35,744 nt of DNA from Oscillospiraceae bacterium (GCA_016297165.1 JAEDHF010000003.1:1-35744), one strand, 5' to 3'; shown: positions 16,823-25,436, counted from the stretch's first letter. A program made the numbers and translations. Notes: generated by a model not told the origin, from the letters alone.

Positions 16823-18016
16823 TTACTGCTCGTTTTTTCCTGCCTTATCGAATTTATAGAGAAGGGCGCAGTTTATCTTCGGGTTATCCCTCTTAAAGCG
16901 CTTAAGAATACGGTTCAGTACCATTTCCGCCTGCTCCCTTGTGGTATTCGTAAGGAGAAGAACATACTGGGAAGCGCTGTATCGGGCGAAGACGTCCCTT
17001 GAACGAAGGGAGGTGCTTATGCATTCCATAAGTCTCGACATAACCTTATTCTGAAGCTTTATTTCAAGCTCCTCCTGCGTTTTCGAAACCGCCGTAATAA
17101 GGCAAAGGTGGGTAGGTCGGTTATTTCGGGCAGCGTCTCTTATTTCAAGCTGATAAACGTGCTTGAAAAATGCAAATTCACAGTAATAGGCTCCCGTTCC
17201 CTCGCTTATATTGTCAAGCTGTCCCTTTAAGATACCGAAGTCGGCGTTATAGGCGTTGTCGTCCTTTACCGTATGCTCATAAAGAGCCACAAACTCGGGA
17301 GAGGGGTTTATACCGTTCTTATTATAGAATAAATCCATAACGTAGGTATAATGGGTCTTAGCCGCCGCCTTTTCCCCTAAGTCGAGAAGCGCCTTTATGT
17401 AGTAGTAGTGAATCCTGTCGTCAAGCTTTTCTATCTCAAAAGCCTTCATGCATATATTCACAAGGTCGTTATAGTACTTATGCTTATAGAGAATATCAAT
17501 AGTATCGTGGACTATACGAAGATAAAGGGAATGATAATAGGTGTTTATAGGTACAATCCAGCTGTCCATTTTCGACTTGTGGAGAAAATCTCCCTTATAG
17601 AGCTCTATTGCCGCTAAGTAGCAGGCTGTTTTCTCCTTCTCCGACTGTGCAAGCATACTCTTTTTATAGAGGTTCTCGAAATTATCGAAATCAATATCCA
17701 TATCGAGACGATTATTAAGGGAGTAGGTACCCATAGAGTTTACGATAATCTCCTCCCCCTCGGGCATTTCAAGAGCAGAAAGACAGGCTCTTAACCTATG
17801 AAGAGAGGTTTTAAGGGCTCCTACGGGGTTTTCGCTCTCCTTATCTCCCCAGAGGAGAGCAATAAGCTCCCCCTGTGATATTTCCCTGTTATGGTTTGTA
17901 ATCATAAACTGGAGCAGGGTCCACATCTTCTTGGAGCGCTTACTCTGTTCGGTTATAACCTTATCGCCGTATGAAATCGAAAATTCACCCAGCATATTTA
18001 TCTTTAGTTTTCCCAT
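16823..18016 (-). CDS. BTAD/SARP-type transcriptional regulator with degenerate GGDEF-like C-terminus
   Basis: A 397-residue regulator. Residues 1-100 form an OmpR-type winged helix (MLGEFSISYGDKVI start, ALKTSLHRLRACL recognition region). Residues 105-250 are the BTAD helical repeat domain of AfsR/SARP proteins (LYKGDFL). The C-terminal 150 residues are unusual: about 270-395 resemble the end of a GGDEF domain (SRDVFARYSASQYVLLLTNT, 339-358), but the GGDEF signature is replaced by SASQY (348-352). Diguanylate cyclase activity is therefore unlikely and the domain is probably sensory or structural. It sits 16 bases after comM and is probably cotranscribed. Targets cannot be read from the sequence. 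Confidence 0.75.
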   Translation of the reverse strand: MGKLKINMLGEFSISYGDKVITEQSKRSKKMWTLLQFMITNHNREISQGELIALLWGDKESENPVGALKTSLHRLRACLSALEMPEGEEIIVNSMGTYSLNNRLDMDIDFDNFENLYKKSMLAQSEKEKTACYLAAIELYKGDFLHKSKMDSWIVPINTYYHSLYLRIVHDTIDILYKHKYYNDLVNICMKAFEIEKLDDRIHYYYIKALLDLGEKAAAKTHYTYVMDLFYNKNGINPSPEFVALYEHTVKDDNAYNADFGILKGQLDNISEGTGAYYCEFAFFKHVYQLEIRDAARNNRPTHLCLITAVSKTQEELEIKLQNKVMSRLMECISTSLRSRDVFARYSASQYVLLLTNTTREQAEMVLNRILKRFKRDNPKINCALLYKFDKAGKNEQ

Positions 18017-18032
18017 CTTTATTTCATTCCTT

Positions 18033-19556
18033 TCAGCCCCAGTATTTTCTGTCGAGACTTCTGTAGCCGATAGCTCTCGCTATATGCTTTTTTTCGATAA
18101 TTTCGCTTCCTTCGAGGTCGGCGCAGGTTCGGGCAACCTTCAAAATCCTGTCGTAGGCTCTGGCAGAAAGGCTGCTTTTTTCGAAGGTATTCCTGAGATA
18201 ATCTGCCGCCCTTTGGTCGAGGACGCATACCTCGTGGAGAATATCGGGAGTTATTCCCGAATTTGAGCGGACAGAGGTACCCTTAAAGCGCTTTTTCTGG
18301 ATTTCCCTCGCCTTTTCGATACGCTCCGCCATAGCCGCCGAGCTTTCGGATTTTCCGCTTCCCGAAAGGTCGTCGTACTTAACGGCGGCAACCTCCGCCT
18401 GTATATCAATTCTGTCTAATATAGGCCTGCTTATTTTTCCGAGATAGTTTGAAACCTGATTCTTGCTGCAGTTACAGGTTTTCCCCTCCGCCCCGTAGTT
18501 TCCGCAGGGGCAGGGATTCATCGCCGCCACCAGCATAATGTTACAGGGGTAGGATACAGAGCCCGAGGCTCTCGATATAGTAATTTCGCCGTTTTCGAGA
18601 GGTTGTCGGAGGGTTTCGAGAACTCTCCTGTCGAATTCGGGGAATTCGTCTAAGAATAATACTCCGTTATGGGCGAGGGAAATTTCTCCCGGCTTCGGAA
18701 TACTTCCGCCGCCGATAAGTCCTACCGAGGAAGCGGTATGGCTTACGTTACGGAAGGGTCGCCTTACGATAAGAGGGGAATCGGGGGAAAGCGCACCTGC
18801 CACAGAGTGAATTTTTGTGGTTTCTATACTTTCCTCGAAGCTCATCTTCGGTAAAACCGTCGGAATACGCTTTGCTATCATGCTTTTTCCCGTTCCGGGA
18901 GGACCTATCATAAGGATATTATGAAAGCCTGCCGCCGCAGTCTCAATAGCGCCCTTAACGGCGTCCTGACCCTTTACGTCGGCGAAATCCAGGTCGAATT
19001 TATAGCTTTCCTCCGTAATTTCGAAGGGGTCGGTTTTTTCGATAAGTCTGTCTCCCCGAAGGTGGTTAATAAGGTCGGATACGGTTTTAACGCCGTAAAC
19101 CGTAAGCCCCTTTACTACCGACGCCTCCCGCCTGTTTTCGTAGGGCAGGAATACTTCCCCGATACCGTTATGGGAAAGCTCGATAGCCATAGCGAGAGCG
19201 CCGCTTACCGGTCGTATTTCTCCGTTTAAGGCTACCTCGCCGATAAAGGCTCTTTTATCGTTATTGTCGGGAATAACTCCCGAAGCGGTAAGAATCGCCG
19301 TAAGTATGGGCAGGTCGAAATATGAGCCCGTCTTTTTTATGTTGGCAGGAGACAGGTTCACCACGCAGGACAGCTGGTTAAGCTTTATTCCGCTGTTACC
19401 GAGGGCGGATTTAATTCTTAGCTTGCTTTCCTGTACCGCCTGATCCCCGAGGCCTACTATGTCTATGGCAGGTACGCCCGAGCTGGCGCTTATTTCCGTA
19501 CATACGGAGTAGGCGTTAAGACCGAAAAGCCCTGCGCTGTTTATTTTTGCGTACAT
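18033..19556 (-). CDS. comM: YifB/ComM family Mg-chelatase-like AAA+ ATPase
   Basis: A 507-residue protein of the YifB/ComM family; Haemophilus and Vibrio ComM are helicases that extend branch migration during natural transformation. An N-terminal Lon-protease-like domain (about 1-165) precedes the AAA+ core with Walker A GPPGTGKS (218-225), Walker B VLFLDEFPEF (299-308) and a CxC-x9-CxC zinc motif (Cys349, 351, 361, 363). The C-terminal Mg-chelatase domain follows. The ribosome site is AGAGGTGAT upstream of ATG 19556. No other competence genes are present, so a role in DNA uptake here is only inferred from the family. Confidence 0.95.
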   Translation of the reverse strand: MYAKINSAGLFGLNAYSVCTEISASSGVPAIDIVGLGDQAVQESKLRIKSALGNSGIKLNQLSCVVNLSPANIKKTGSYFDLPILTAILTASGVIPDNNDKRAFIGEVALNGEIRPVSGALAMAIELSHNGIGEVFLPYENRREASVVKGLTVYGVKTVSDLINHLRGDRLIEKTDPFEITEESYKFDLDFADVKGQDAVKGAIETAAAGFHNILMIGPPGTGKSMIAKRIPTVLPKMSFEESIETTKIHSVAGALSPDSPLIVRRPFRNVSHTASSVGLIGGGSIPKPGEISLAHNGVLFLDEFPEFDRRVLETLRQPLENGEITISRASGSVSYPCNIMLVAAMNPCPCGNYGAEGKTCNCSKNQVSNYLGKISRPILDRIDIQAEVAAVKYDDLSGSGKSESSAAMAERIEKAREIQKKRFKGTSVRSNSGITPDILHEVCVLDQRAADYLRNTFEKSSLSARAYDRILKVARTCADLEGSEIIEKKHIARAIGYRSLDRKYWG

Positions 19557-19570
19557 ACCATATCACCTCT

Positions 19571-20011
19571 TTATTTCAGAATAAAAAACAGTACTGCCGC
19601 AGCAGCGGTAAGGATTAAACTCGAAGCCAGCCCCATAAATATAGTAACCGCCGAGTTCTTATCGTAAACAAGGTTCTTTTTCTCATAGAGACGAACTGTT
19701 ACTTCCCTATCCTTTTTATAGATACGCTCCCTCATTATTACCTCGCAGGGAAAAGCGTTCCTGTATCGTTCTCCATCAATAAGATATACCGCGCAGTCAA
19801 ATTTCGACTCCCCGAAGGGCTCCGTACCGTCGAAACGGGCGGTTTTCTTCCCCGAACGGCAATAGCGCACCGCAGAAAAGATAAAAAAGCCCAGCATCGC
19901 CAATATGCCCATAGCGATTATAACGCTGAAAAGAATGCTTATAAAGCCGATACTTACCTGTAAAATAAGCATCAGTACAACAACAATTATTATCCCTAAT
20001 ACTATTTCCAT
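19571..20011 (-). CDS. Small membrane protein, function unknown
   Basis: I do not recognise this 146-residue protein. Two hydrophobic helices at about 3-23 and 27-50 are followed by a basic loop, a soluble domain (about 55-120) and a third hydrophobic helix (about 124-145). The soluble part is beta-rich in appearance, with little low-complexity sequence. The start overlaps the end of the upstream gene by 10 bases (ATG within the Leu-Trp codons before its TAG), implying translational coupling. The comM gene follows after 14 bases. Confidence 0.75.
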   Translation of the reverse strand: MEIVLGIIIVVVLMLILQVSIGFISILFSVIIAMGILAMLGFFIFSAVRYCRSGKKTARFDGTEPFGESKFDCAVYLIDGERYRNAFPCEVIMRERIYKKDREVTVRLYEKKNLVYDKNSAVTIFMGLASSLILTAAAAVLFFILK

Positions 20012-20577
20012 AGCTTTTCCGAAGGGAGAACCCTCGCTCTTATATAGCGGAAGGCGACGTCCTCACCGTAGTCCTTAAGTATTATTAAAAGCCGTCTTAA
20101 GAGCTTTTCCGTTTCGGGGTGAATCATATAGTGGTCCCTGGAGCGAAGATAATAGTTATAGGGGTCTGCGTCGGTGTAGGCGTCGCCGTTATACACACGG
20201 CAGGCGGCAATCCTGTCGCAGAACATTTCCACAACGTATTTTACGGGCATTTTAACCCCCGCCATACGCTTATCCCCGTCGGGCTTATTATCTATCCAGT
20301 ATTCGAAATGGTGGCGGTTTCTACCCTTATGGTGAAGCCATGCGCCGCTATAGCCCTTATCCTGTCTTTCTGCGCTGTTGGGGCTTTTATCTCCGCAGAA
20401 ATACTTAACCCCCGTAAGAAATTCCGTGGGGGAATACTTGGACAGGTCGTGAAGAAGCCCCTGCTTATAGAGCCCTGCCTTAAAGCAGTATTTCATAACG
20501 TAAGCCTTATGGGTATTTATTGTAGCGAAATGCTTTTTCGCATTTTCTTTATATTTTTCAAGGCTTTTACAGTCCAT
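20002..20577 (-). CDS. DUF5662-like protein
   Basis: A 191-residue soluble protein. The blocks HKAYVMKYCFKAGLYKQG, LLHDLSKYSPTEF and HHKGRNRHHFEYW, and MPVKYVVEMFCDRIAA, match what I know as DUF5662, common in Clostridia and of unknown function. The many conserved His/Asp residues (LLHDLSKYSP and the HH...HH stretch) resemble a metal-dependent HD-like hydrolase, but this is inference. It is the first gene of its unit, behind a good sigma-A promoter, with TAGGAG upstream of ATG 20577. Its stop overlaps the next gene. Confidence 0.8.
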   Translation of the reverse strand: MDCKSLEKYKENAKKHFATINTHKAYVMKYCFKAGLYKQGLLHDLSKYSPTEFLTGVKYFCGDKSPNSAERQDKGYSGAWLHHKGRNRHHFEYWIDNKPDGDKRMAGVKMPVKYVVEMFCDRIAACRVYNGDAYTDADPYNYYLRSRDHYMIHPETEKLLRRLLIILKDYGEDVAFRYIRARVLPSEKLWK

Positions 20578-20611
20578 CGGTTTTCGCTCCTATAGTAATA
20601 TCAGTTAATAC

Positions 20612-20640
20612 ATTATAACTTATATGTAACAAATAATCAA
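20612..20640 (-). promoter_or_regulatory. Sigma-A promoter of the DUF5662-comM-yigZ unit
   Basis: TTGATT (20635-20640) and TATAAT (20612-20617) on the minus strand are 17 bases apart, about 35 bases upstream of the first start codon. Confidence 0.75.
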
Positions 20641-20748
20641 GCTTTTTTGACAAATATTTTCCTGTAACAACCGTTTTCATATCAATTTTGTGCAAAATGA
20701 CATATAAAAGTTTTATATCGCTATTCTGTAACCGAGCTGTATATCGTG

Positions 20749-20786
20749 AAAAAACGCTCCCTGTTACCTTTCTGCAACAGGGAGCG
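20749..20786 (-). terminator. Strong terminator of the rlmB-pseudo-ATPase unit
   Basis: CGCTCCCTGTT (20755-20765) pairs perfectly with 20776-20786, a 10-base loop between, followed on the minus strand by six T residues (20754-20749). Confidence 0.9.
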
Positions 20787-20817
20787 CTGTATTATTATGT
20801 TAATATGCGGTGCTGCC

Positions 20818-23800
20818 TTAATATCTTCTGAACGCCTGTACAAGCAGCATAATAAGCAGCCACAAAAGATTATAGCCCAGTATAATCGCAGGCGAAAAGG
20901 CAAGGCATTTTACCGAAAGTGCAAGAAGTATCAGCACAAGGGTACCTATAAAGATTCCTGCGGTCATGAACATCTGTGAAAGGCTTACGTCCTTAAGGAT
21001 TTTCTTCGAAGCGAGTATTCCCCTCGCTAAGGAGATGAAGCTTCCGTTACAGGTCATAGCGCCGCTTCCTCTCGGAGTGAATTTTGTACACTCCTCGAAA
21101 ACATCATGGAGATTGCCGCTTAACACCTTTATCTTTTCAGGGTCAACATCAAAGGTATCGGCAATTTTTCCTACGGTTATAATGGAATCGGTGGTTTTTA
21201 CCGATATTGAAACGCCCTTAGCGATAAGCTCCTTTACGCAGGCTCTTATCCTCGGATTCGGGGTAAGGCGGATAAAGAAGATTATCGTAAGCTCGCCGCC
21301 TACCGAAAGATAAACGCTGTCGGAGCCGTTGCGGCAGTACTTGGCTATTGCGCTCATTTCGGGCACCTTTATGCTGTGGTGCTTCATGTGCTCACGGTTT
21401 CCCATAATAAGGCGCTTATTACCGTACCAGCCCATAACGCCCATATTATCCTCATAGACGCAGCCGTCTATATCCGCTAAAAGCTCCTTATTTCCCCCTA
21501 TCATATCGTAAAAAAGACCCGAAAGGATAGAGCCGCTCTTTATGGCAAGAGAGGCGGCAAGTATAATCGCCTGGTCAAGGGAGATATTGTTGAAGGAATT
21601 CTGGAACTTACAGGGTTTAAGGTTTGTGCATTCTATATTCGCCTTTGGGAAAAGGGTATTTACATCAACGAGAACGGAGTTTGTTTCGCCGAATTCCTCT
21701 GCGGCGGTGTAGCCTAAAAGGGCACAGCCGCTCTTGGCTAACGCCTTCGAGGCTCTTCTCATAGGGTTATTTACCAGGAACATGGTAGAAAAGGGAGCCA
21801 TAACCGAAACAAGCCCCACAAGCACCGAGGAAGCCCAGTAAATATTGTTCTCCATTCCCTCTATTCCGTTAGGTATAAAGTAGGCGAGAACGCCCATAAC
21901 CACAGCAATCAGCAGAGATATGGGAACAAGTCTGCGTGATAGTCTGTCCGCCTTATCCTCACAGTAGCTTTTTCTCAGGAATTCCGTAAGAAGCTCGGTT
22001 TTCCTCATGGTTACGAGATAGGGAAGCTCGCTTATTACGCCCTTTGTTAAGGCGGTTGCCTCGCTCTGTCCGTCAACCACGTCGGCGTAGTATTTATTGA
22101 GGTCGGAGGAGATAAAGCGGAAATTCTTTTTCGCCCTTACTATCATGCTAAGCTTTCCGAGAGTATTGAACATCAGCCCCCCGAGGGCTACGGAAATATA
22201 GATAAAGGCTCTGCTTCTCTGTAGATAGTCCGTATTTGTAAGGTGCAGGCAGGCTCCCAGCAGGGAGAGCACGCAGGCAACGGAGCAAACGGTGTCACAG
22301 TCGCTGCTGCCCTTAAAAAGCTTAATAAGCCCGTTCTGGATAACCGAGCGGCAAAGTCCCATACCCACAACGCCGAGAATCATATTCATATAGACAAAGC
22401 CGTCCATATCCAGCCGCTTATCCAGGAAGTTTATTTCTGCTCCGAAAAGCTCGAAGGAAATCATTCCGCCGAATTCGCCGATTACGGTAACTACCCCTAA
22501 GAAAAGGGTAATTATAAGAAGAAGTATAAATCTCAGACGAAGGCTCTTATGGGTATAGGTAAGGTCCGTCCATATCTGTGCGTCGTCGTCCTCGGAAGCG
22601 AAGCTTTCTGTCTCGGGCTCGTCGTCGTAGCTGTAATCGTCGTCGTTTATATCCTCGAGAACGAAGTTGGAAATTCTTCTCTTTCGCTTCGAAGCCAGCT
22701 CCTTAACCTTCTGCTCGGCGATAAGGGGGTCGTTTATTGGAATCTGACCCGTTCTGGGGAGGGTTGCTCCTATCGCCTTTATCTGAAGGCTTTTCGTTAC
22801 GGGAGCGATTACGGGCTCGTAGGCGCCGGTATCCGAGGGGAGCGAATTCCTTACGCTTATATCGGAAAGGCGCTTTTGTTCGATTGTCTTATTTATGGAT
22901 ATTAAGAGCTTTTCTTCCTCGGGAGTTTTAGCCCTTGTTACCTCTCTTGTGGTTGAGCCCGGGGAATAATTCACCTCGTTTTTCGCCGAATAGCGCTTTA
23001 TTTCGTCCCCTACCACGAAGGTTCTGTCCATATCGAAGCCTGTTTCATAGGGCTTTACCCCTATGTCGGGCATTACCGTTGTCGCTCCGTCTATTATTTC
23101 CGCGAAAGAGCGTTCGTCCTTATGTGCAGTAGTTCTTGCAAGGTCCTTTAATTCATCTCCCGCTATACCTACTGTATCGCTTACGAGCTGTTCCGCAGGA
23201 ACGGTTTCGATAAGCTGTGTAAGCCCTACACCGTTATCCTTTTCCGTACTGAATTCGTAGGGGTTCATAGCGCTTATGAAATCATCGGGGTCCTCTAAAA
23301 CCGACTCCTTTTCCAGAAGCTTCTGTGAATTGTCCTCAAGCTTCTGCTGCCTTAAAGCCTTTTCAAGCTCTATTTCCTCGGGGGTAAGCTGTTTCGGCGC
23401 TTCCTCGGGATTTTCCGCCTTCGGAAGCTCTAAGGGCACTTCCTCAAAAACTATATTCTTTGTAGCGTATTTACGCTCGGACTCTTCCTCCGCCTTACGC
23501 CTTTCCTCCGCTTCCCGAAGAGCTTTTTTCTGCTCCTCCTCGCTTAAAGCGGCGATTTTAGCGTCCTCCTCCGCCTTTTTTCTTTCTCTTTCTTCAATAA
23601 GGCGCTTTCTTTCGGCTTCCTGCTCCGCTACTCTTTTCGCCGCCATTTCCGCAAGACGCTTCCGCTCTGCCTCCTGTTCGGCTTTCTTTCTCTGTGCCTC
23701 TTCCTGAAGCTGTCTGCGCTTTTCGGCGGCAAGGCGCTGTTCCTCTAAAGCCTTCTGCTTTTTCTCCTCAGCCGCCCTCTTAGCGGCAAGCCTTTCTTCC

Positions 23801-24024
23801 TCAAGCTTTCTTAAGCGAAGCTCCTCGGCGCGGCGCTCTTCTTCCTTTTTTCGTTTTTCTTCCGCCTTTTTATCCGCTTCACTGAAGGTGATGTCGTTAT
23901 TCTTAATGGGCTTTTTATCCCCTAAAATGTCCGCGAGAAAATCATCGGAAATCTTGTCGCCGGAACGTCTGCTCCGCCTTGTATCGTCTTCTGCCAATAT
24001 ATCCTCAAGAGAATATTTCGCCAT
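20818..24024 (-). CDS. Large membrane protein: charged coiled coil plus degenerate P-type ATPase
   Basis: A 1068-residue protein of unusual design. Residues 50-185 are an almost unbroken Glu/Lys/Arg-rich coiled coil, and 190-490 are probably disordered and acidic. From about 495 there are hydrophobic helices (497-516, 542-560, 577-595, 606-625, 701-718, 728-750, 1018-1037, 1042-1064) in the P-type ATPase order. The phosphorylation motif DKTGTLT is reduced to DVNTLF (Asp787 kept). The later TGD-type motif is TTD (944-946), in KGVSISVKTTD, and the GDGxND hinge is gone. Ion pumping is therefore doubtful; it may be a pseudo-ATPase scaffold. The start has AAAGGAG upstream of ATG 24024, 31 bases after rlmB. 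Confidence 0.8.
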   Translation of the reverse strand: MAKYSLEDILAEDDTRRSRRSGDKISDDFLADILGDKKPIKNNDITFSEADKKAEEKRKKEEERRAEELRLRKLEEERLAAKRAAEEKKQKALEEQRLAAEKRRQLQEEAQRKKAEQEAERKRLAEMAAKRVAEQEAERKRLIEERERKKAEEDAKIAALSEEEQKKALREAEERRKAEEESERKYATKNIVFEEVPLELPKAENPEEAPKQLTPEEIELEKALRQQKLEDNSQKLLEKESVLEDPDDFISAMNPYEFSTEKDNGVGLTQLIETVPAEQLVSDTVGIAGDELKDLARTTAHKDERSFAEIIDGATTVMPDIGVKPYETGFDMDRTFVVGDEIKRYSAKNEVNYSPGSTTREVTRAKTPEEEKLLISINKTIEQKRLSDISVRNSLPSDTGAYEPVIAPVTKSLQIKAIGATLPRTGQIPINDPLIAEQKVKELASKRKRRISNFVLEDINDDDYSYDDEPETESFASEDDDAQIWTDLTYTHKSLRLRFILLLIITLFLGVVTVIGEFGGMISFELFGAEINFLDKRLDMDGFVYMNMILGVVGMGLCRSVIQNGLIKLFKGSSDCDTVCSVACVLSLLGACLHLTNTDYLQRSRAFIYISVALGGLMFNTLGKLSMIVRAKKNFRFISSDLNKYYADVVDGQSEATALTKGVISELPYLVTMRKTELLTEFLRKSYCEDKADRLSRRLVPISLLIAVVMGVLAYFIPNGIEGMENNIYWASSVLVGLVSVMAPFSTMFLVNNPMRRASKALAKSGCALLGYTAAEEFGETNSVLVDVNTLFPKANIECTNLKPCKFQNSFNNISLDQAIILAASLAIKSGSILSGLFYDMIGGNKELLADIDGCVYEDNMGVMGWYGNKRLIMGNREHMKHHSIKVPEMSAIAKYCRNGSDSVYLSVGGELTIIFFIRLTPNPRIRACVKELIAKGVSISVKTTDSIITVGKIADTFDVDPEKIKVLSGNLHDVFEECTKFTPRGSGAMTCNGSFISLARGILASKKILKDVSLSQMFMTAGIFIGTLVLILLALSVKCLAFSPAIILGYNLLWLLIMLLVQAFRRY

Positions 24025-24055
24025 TTCGGATTTCTCCTTTCTTTAGTTATCGGGG

Positions 24056-24781
24056 TTATCTCCTGTGACGGACAACCTCGTACATAAGAATGCCTGCACT
24101 TACGGAAGCGTTAAGGGAATTAACCCTTCCGTACATATCTATAGATAAAATCATATCACAGTTTTCACGGACAACCCGTCCGAGACCGAAGCCCTCGGAG
24201 CCTATTACGAGAGCTACCGGACCGCTTAAATCTGCCTTATAAAAGGGCTCTCCGTCCGCCTCGGCTCCGTAAACCCATATATTTTTCTTTTTAAGCTCTC
24301 TTATTGTATCCGAAAGGTTGGAAACTCGGGCTATTTTAAGCCAGCTTGCCGCTCCTGCCGAGGTTTTGAAAACCGTGGCGGTAAGTCCTGCGCTTCGGCG
24401 CTTCGGGATAATTACTCCGTGAGCTCCTGCCGCCTCGGCGGTACGTATGATTGCCCCTAAGTTATGGGGATCCTGAATTTCGTCGGCAATTACAATAAAG
24501 GGCGGCTCCTTTTTCTCCTCGGCAACAGCCAGTATATCCTCGACGGTAGCATATTCCGCCGCCGCAATAACCGCCGCTACGCCGCCATGCTTACCCTCGG
24601 GGACAAGGGCGGAAAGCTTCTCGTCGCTTACGTCCTTAACAACAGCGCCGCTTTCCTTAGCCATAGAGATTATCTTCCCAAGCCCTTTGGCAGTTTTCTG
24701 TATATAAACGGTATCTACCGCCTTCCCCGAAAGGAGAGCTTCGGATACCGCATTCCGTCCGTAGATTATCTGTTCCTCCAT
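24056..24781 (-). CDS. rlmB: 23S rRNA (guanosine-2'-O-)-methyltransferase RlmB (TrmH/SpoU family)
   Basis: SPOUT-fold methyltransferase using S-adenosylmethionine; family members methylate the 2'-OH of G2251 in 23S rRNA. The 241-residue protein has the N-terminal SpoU substrate-binding domain (IYGRNAVSEAL, about 6-80) and the three catalytic motifs: DEIQDPHNLGAIIRTAEA (near 99-116), VIGSEGFGLG (near 192-201) and SLNASVSAGILMYE (near 222-235). The trefoil knot residues are intact. A 145-base folded leader and a promoter precede it. The exact target among TrmH relatives is inferred from domain layout. Confidence 0.92.
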   Translation of the reverse strand: MEEQIIYGRNAVSEALLSGKAVDTVYIQKTAKGLGKIISMAKESGAVVKDVSDEKLSALVPEGKHGGVAAVIAAAEYATVEDILAVAEEKKEPPFIVIADEIQDPHNLGAIIRTAEAAGAHGVIIPKRRSAGLTATVFKTSAGAASWLKIARVSNLSDTIRELKKKNIWVYGAEADGEPFYKADLSGPVALVIGSEGFGLGRVVRENCDMILSIDMYGRVNSLNASVSAGILMYEVVRHRR

Positions 24782-24814
24782 AAAAGAACCTCTTTCTTAC
24801 AACAAGCTATTCTT

Positions 24815-24919
24815 CAGACTGCCGGGAAGCCGTCAGATACGAGAAAACTGCATAATGGCTAGGCTTTGTGCCTGCCATTATGTGGTTGACGAAGTAGATG
24901 GCGGCTTATCGACAGTCTG
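24815..24919. repeat. Folded inverted-repeat element in the rlmB leader
   Basis: The outer arms CAGACTGCCG (24815-24824) and its partner ending in CAGTCTG (24913-24919) pair with one G-U, then after a 2x2 internal loop AAGCCG pairs with CGGCTT. The central hairpin is CATAATGGC (24851-24859) with GCCATTATG (24874-24882), extended by AGGC/GCCT around a 5-base loop with a single bulged T. It lies between the rlmB promoter and start codon and should be transcribed. It may be a cis-acting RNA or a MITE-like insertion; form alone cannot tell. Confidence 0.6.
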
Positions 24920-24942
24920 TCTCTTGTGCATACTTATTTGTA

Positions 24943-24972
24943 ATTATACCATATATTGTGGTTAAATTACAA
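24943..24972 (-). promoter_or_regulatory. Putative rlmB promoter
   Basis: TTGTAA (24967-24972) and TATAAT (24943-24948) on the minus strand are 18 bases apart. Transcription would begin near 24935, upstream of the folded element. Confidence 0.55.
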
Positions 24973-25010
24973 TAGTTTTATGAAAAATATTTGAACGGGA
25001 CATATAAAAT

Positions 25011-25037
25011 CCCCGAAGCGCAGCCTGCACTTCGGGG
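25011..25037 (-). terminator. Terminator of the Nif11-type gene
   Basis: CCCCGAAG (25011-25018) pairs with CTTCGGGG (25030-25037); the minus strand continues with ATTTTATATG. A second hairpin, 8 bp with a 3-base loop, lies at 25048-25066. Confidence 0.8.
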
Positions 25038-25106
25038 AGATAAAAGGGCATTTTTGGGAAAAATGCAGGAATTGTCATACGGAATTTCATAATCCCTGTC
25101 ATAGCC

Positions 25107-25385
25107 TTATCCCATATAATCAAGAGCGGCGAAGAAAAGCTCATACATATCATCCCAGCCCTCGGGAGCCTCAACGCCTCCGCCGTTTACCGAACGGAGC
25201 ATAGCGGCGCAGCTTTCCTCGCCCTCGTATATAAGCTCTGCGGCGGTAATGGGGAAGCCCTCGGCGGTAGCAAGGGCACAAAGTGCTTTAACGGGGCTTT
25301 TATCCTCTCTTGTAGCGTAGATTCGCTCCTTTAAGGCTTTATCCTTTTTCGCTTTTTCAAGCAATAATGTTAAGCTATCGTTCAT
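25107..25385 (-). CDS. Nif11-type small protein (possible RiPP precursor)
   Basis: A 92-residue protein with the Nif11 leader pattern: an N-terminal helix (LTLLLEKAKKDKALKERIY), then ALCALATAEGFPITAAELI at about 34-52, ending with a SVNGGG stretch (65-70). In Nif11-class precursors a Gly-Gly of this kind marks leader cleavage. The 22 residues after it are acidic and aromatic with no Cys, Ser or Thr, so a lanthionine or thioether core is not evident. No modifying enzyme or transporter is near. The frame is open to 25517, but AAGGAG sits 8 bases upstream of ATG 25385, and a promoter lies inside the upstream part, so the shorter form is correct. Confidence 0.75.
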   Translation of the reverse strand: MNDSLTLLLEKAKKDKALKERIYATREDKSPVKALCALATAEGFPITAAELIYEGEESCAAMLRSVNGGGVEAPEGWDDMYELFFAALDYMG

Positions 25386-25407
25386 AATATCACTCCTTAC
25401 GGGATAT

Positions 25408-25436
25408 ATTCTACCACCATTTCCGATATTTTGCAA
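25408..25436 (-). promoter_or_regulatory. Promoter of the Nif11-type gene
   Basis: TTGCAA (25431-25436) and TAGAAT (25408-25413) on the minus strand are 17 bases apart. Its position inside the longer open frame rules out a start at 25517. Confidence 0.65.

Noticed and set aside
23276..23707. Ser-rich open frame on the plus strand (143 codons)
   Set aside because: It is the antisense of the Glu/Lys-rich coiled coil of the 20818-24024 gene; no ribosome site and low-complexity content.
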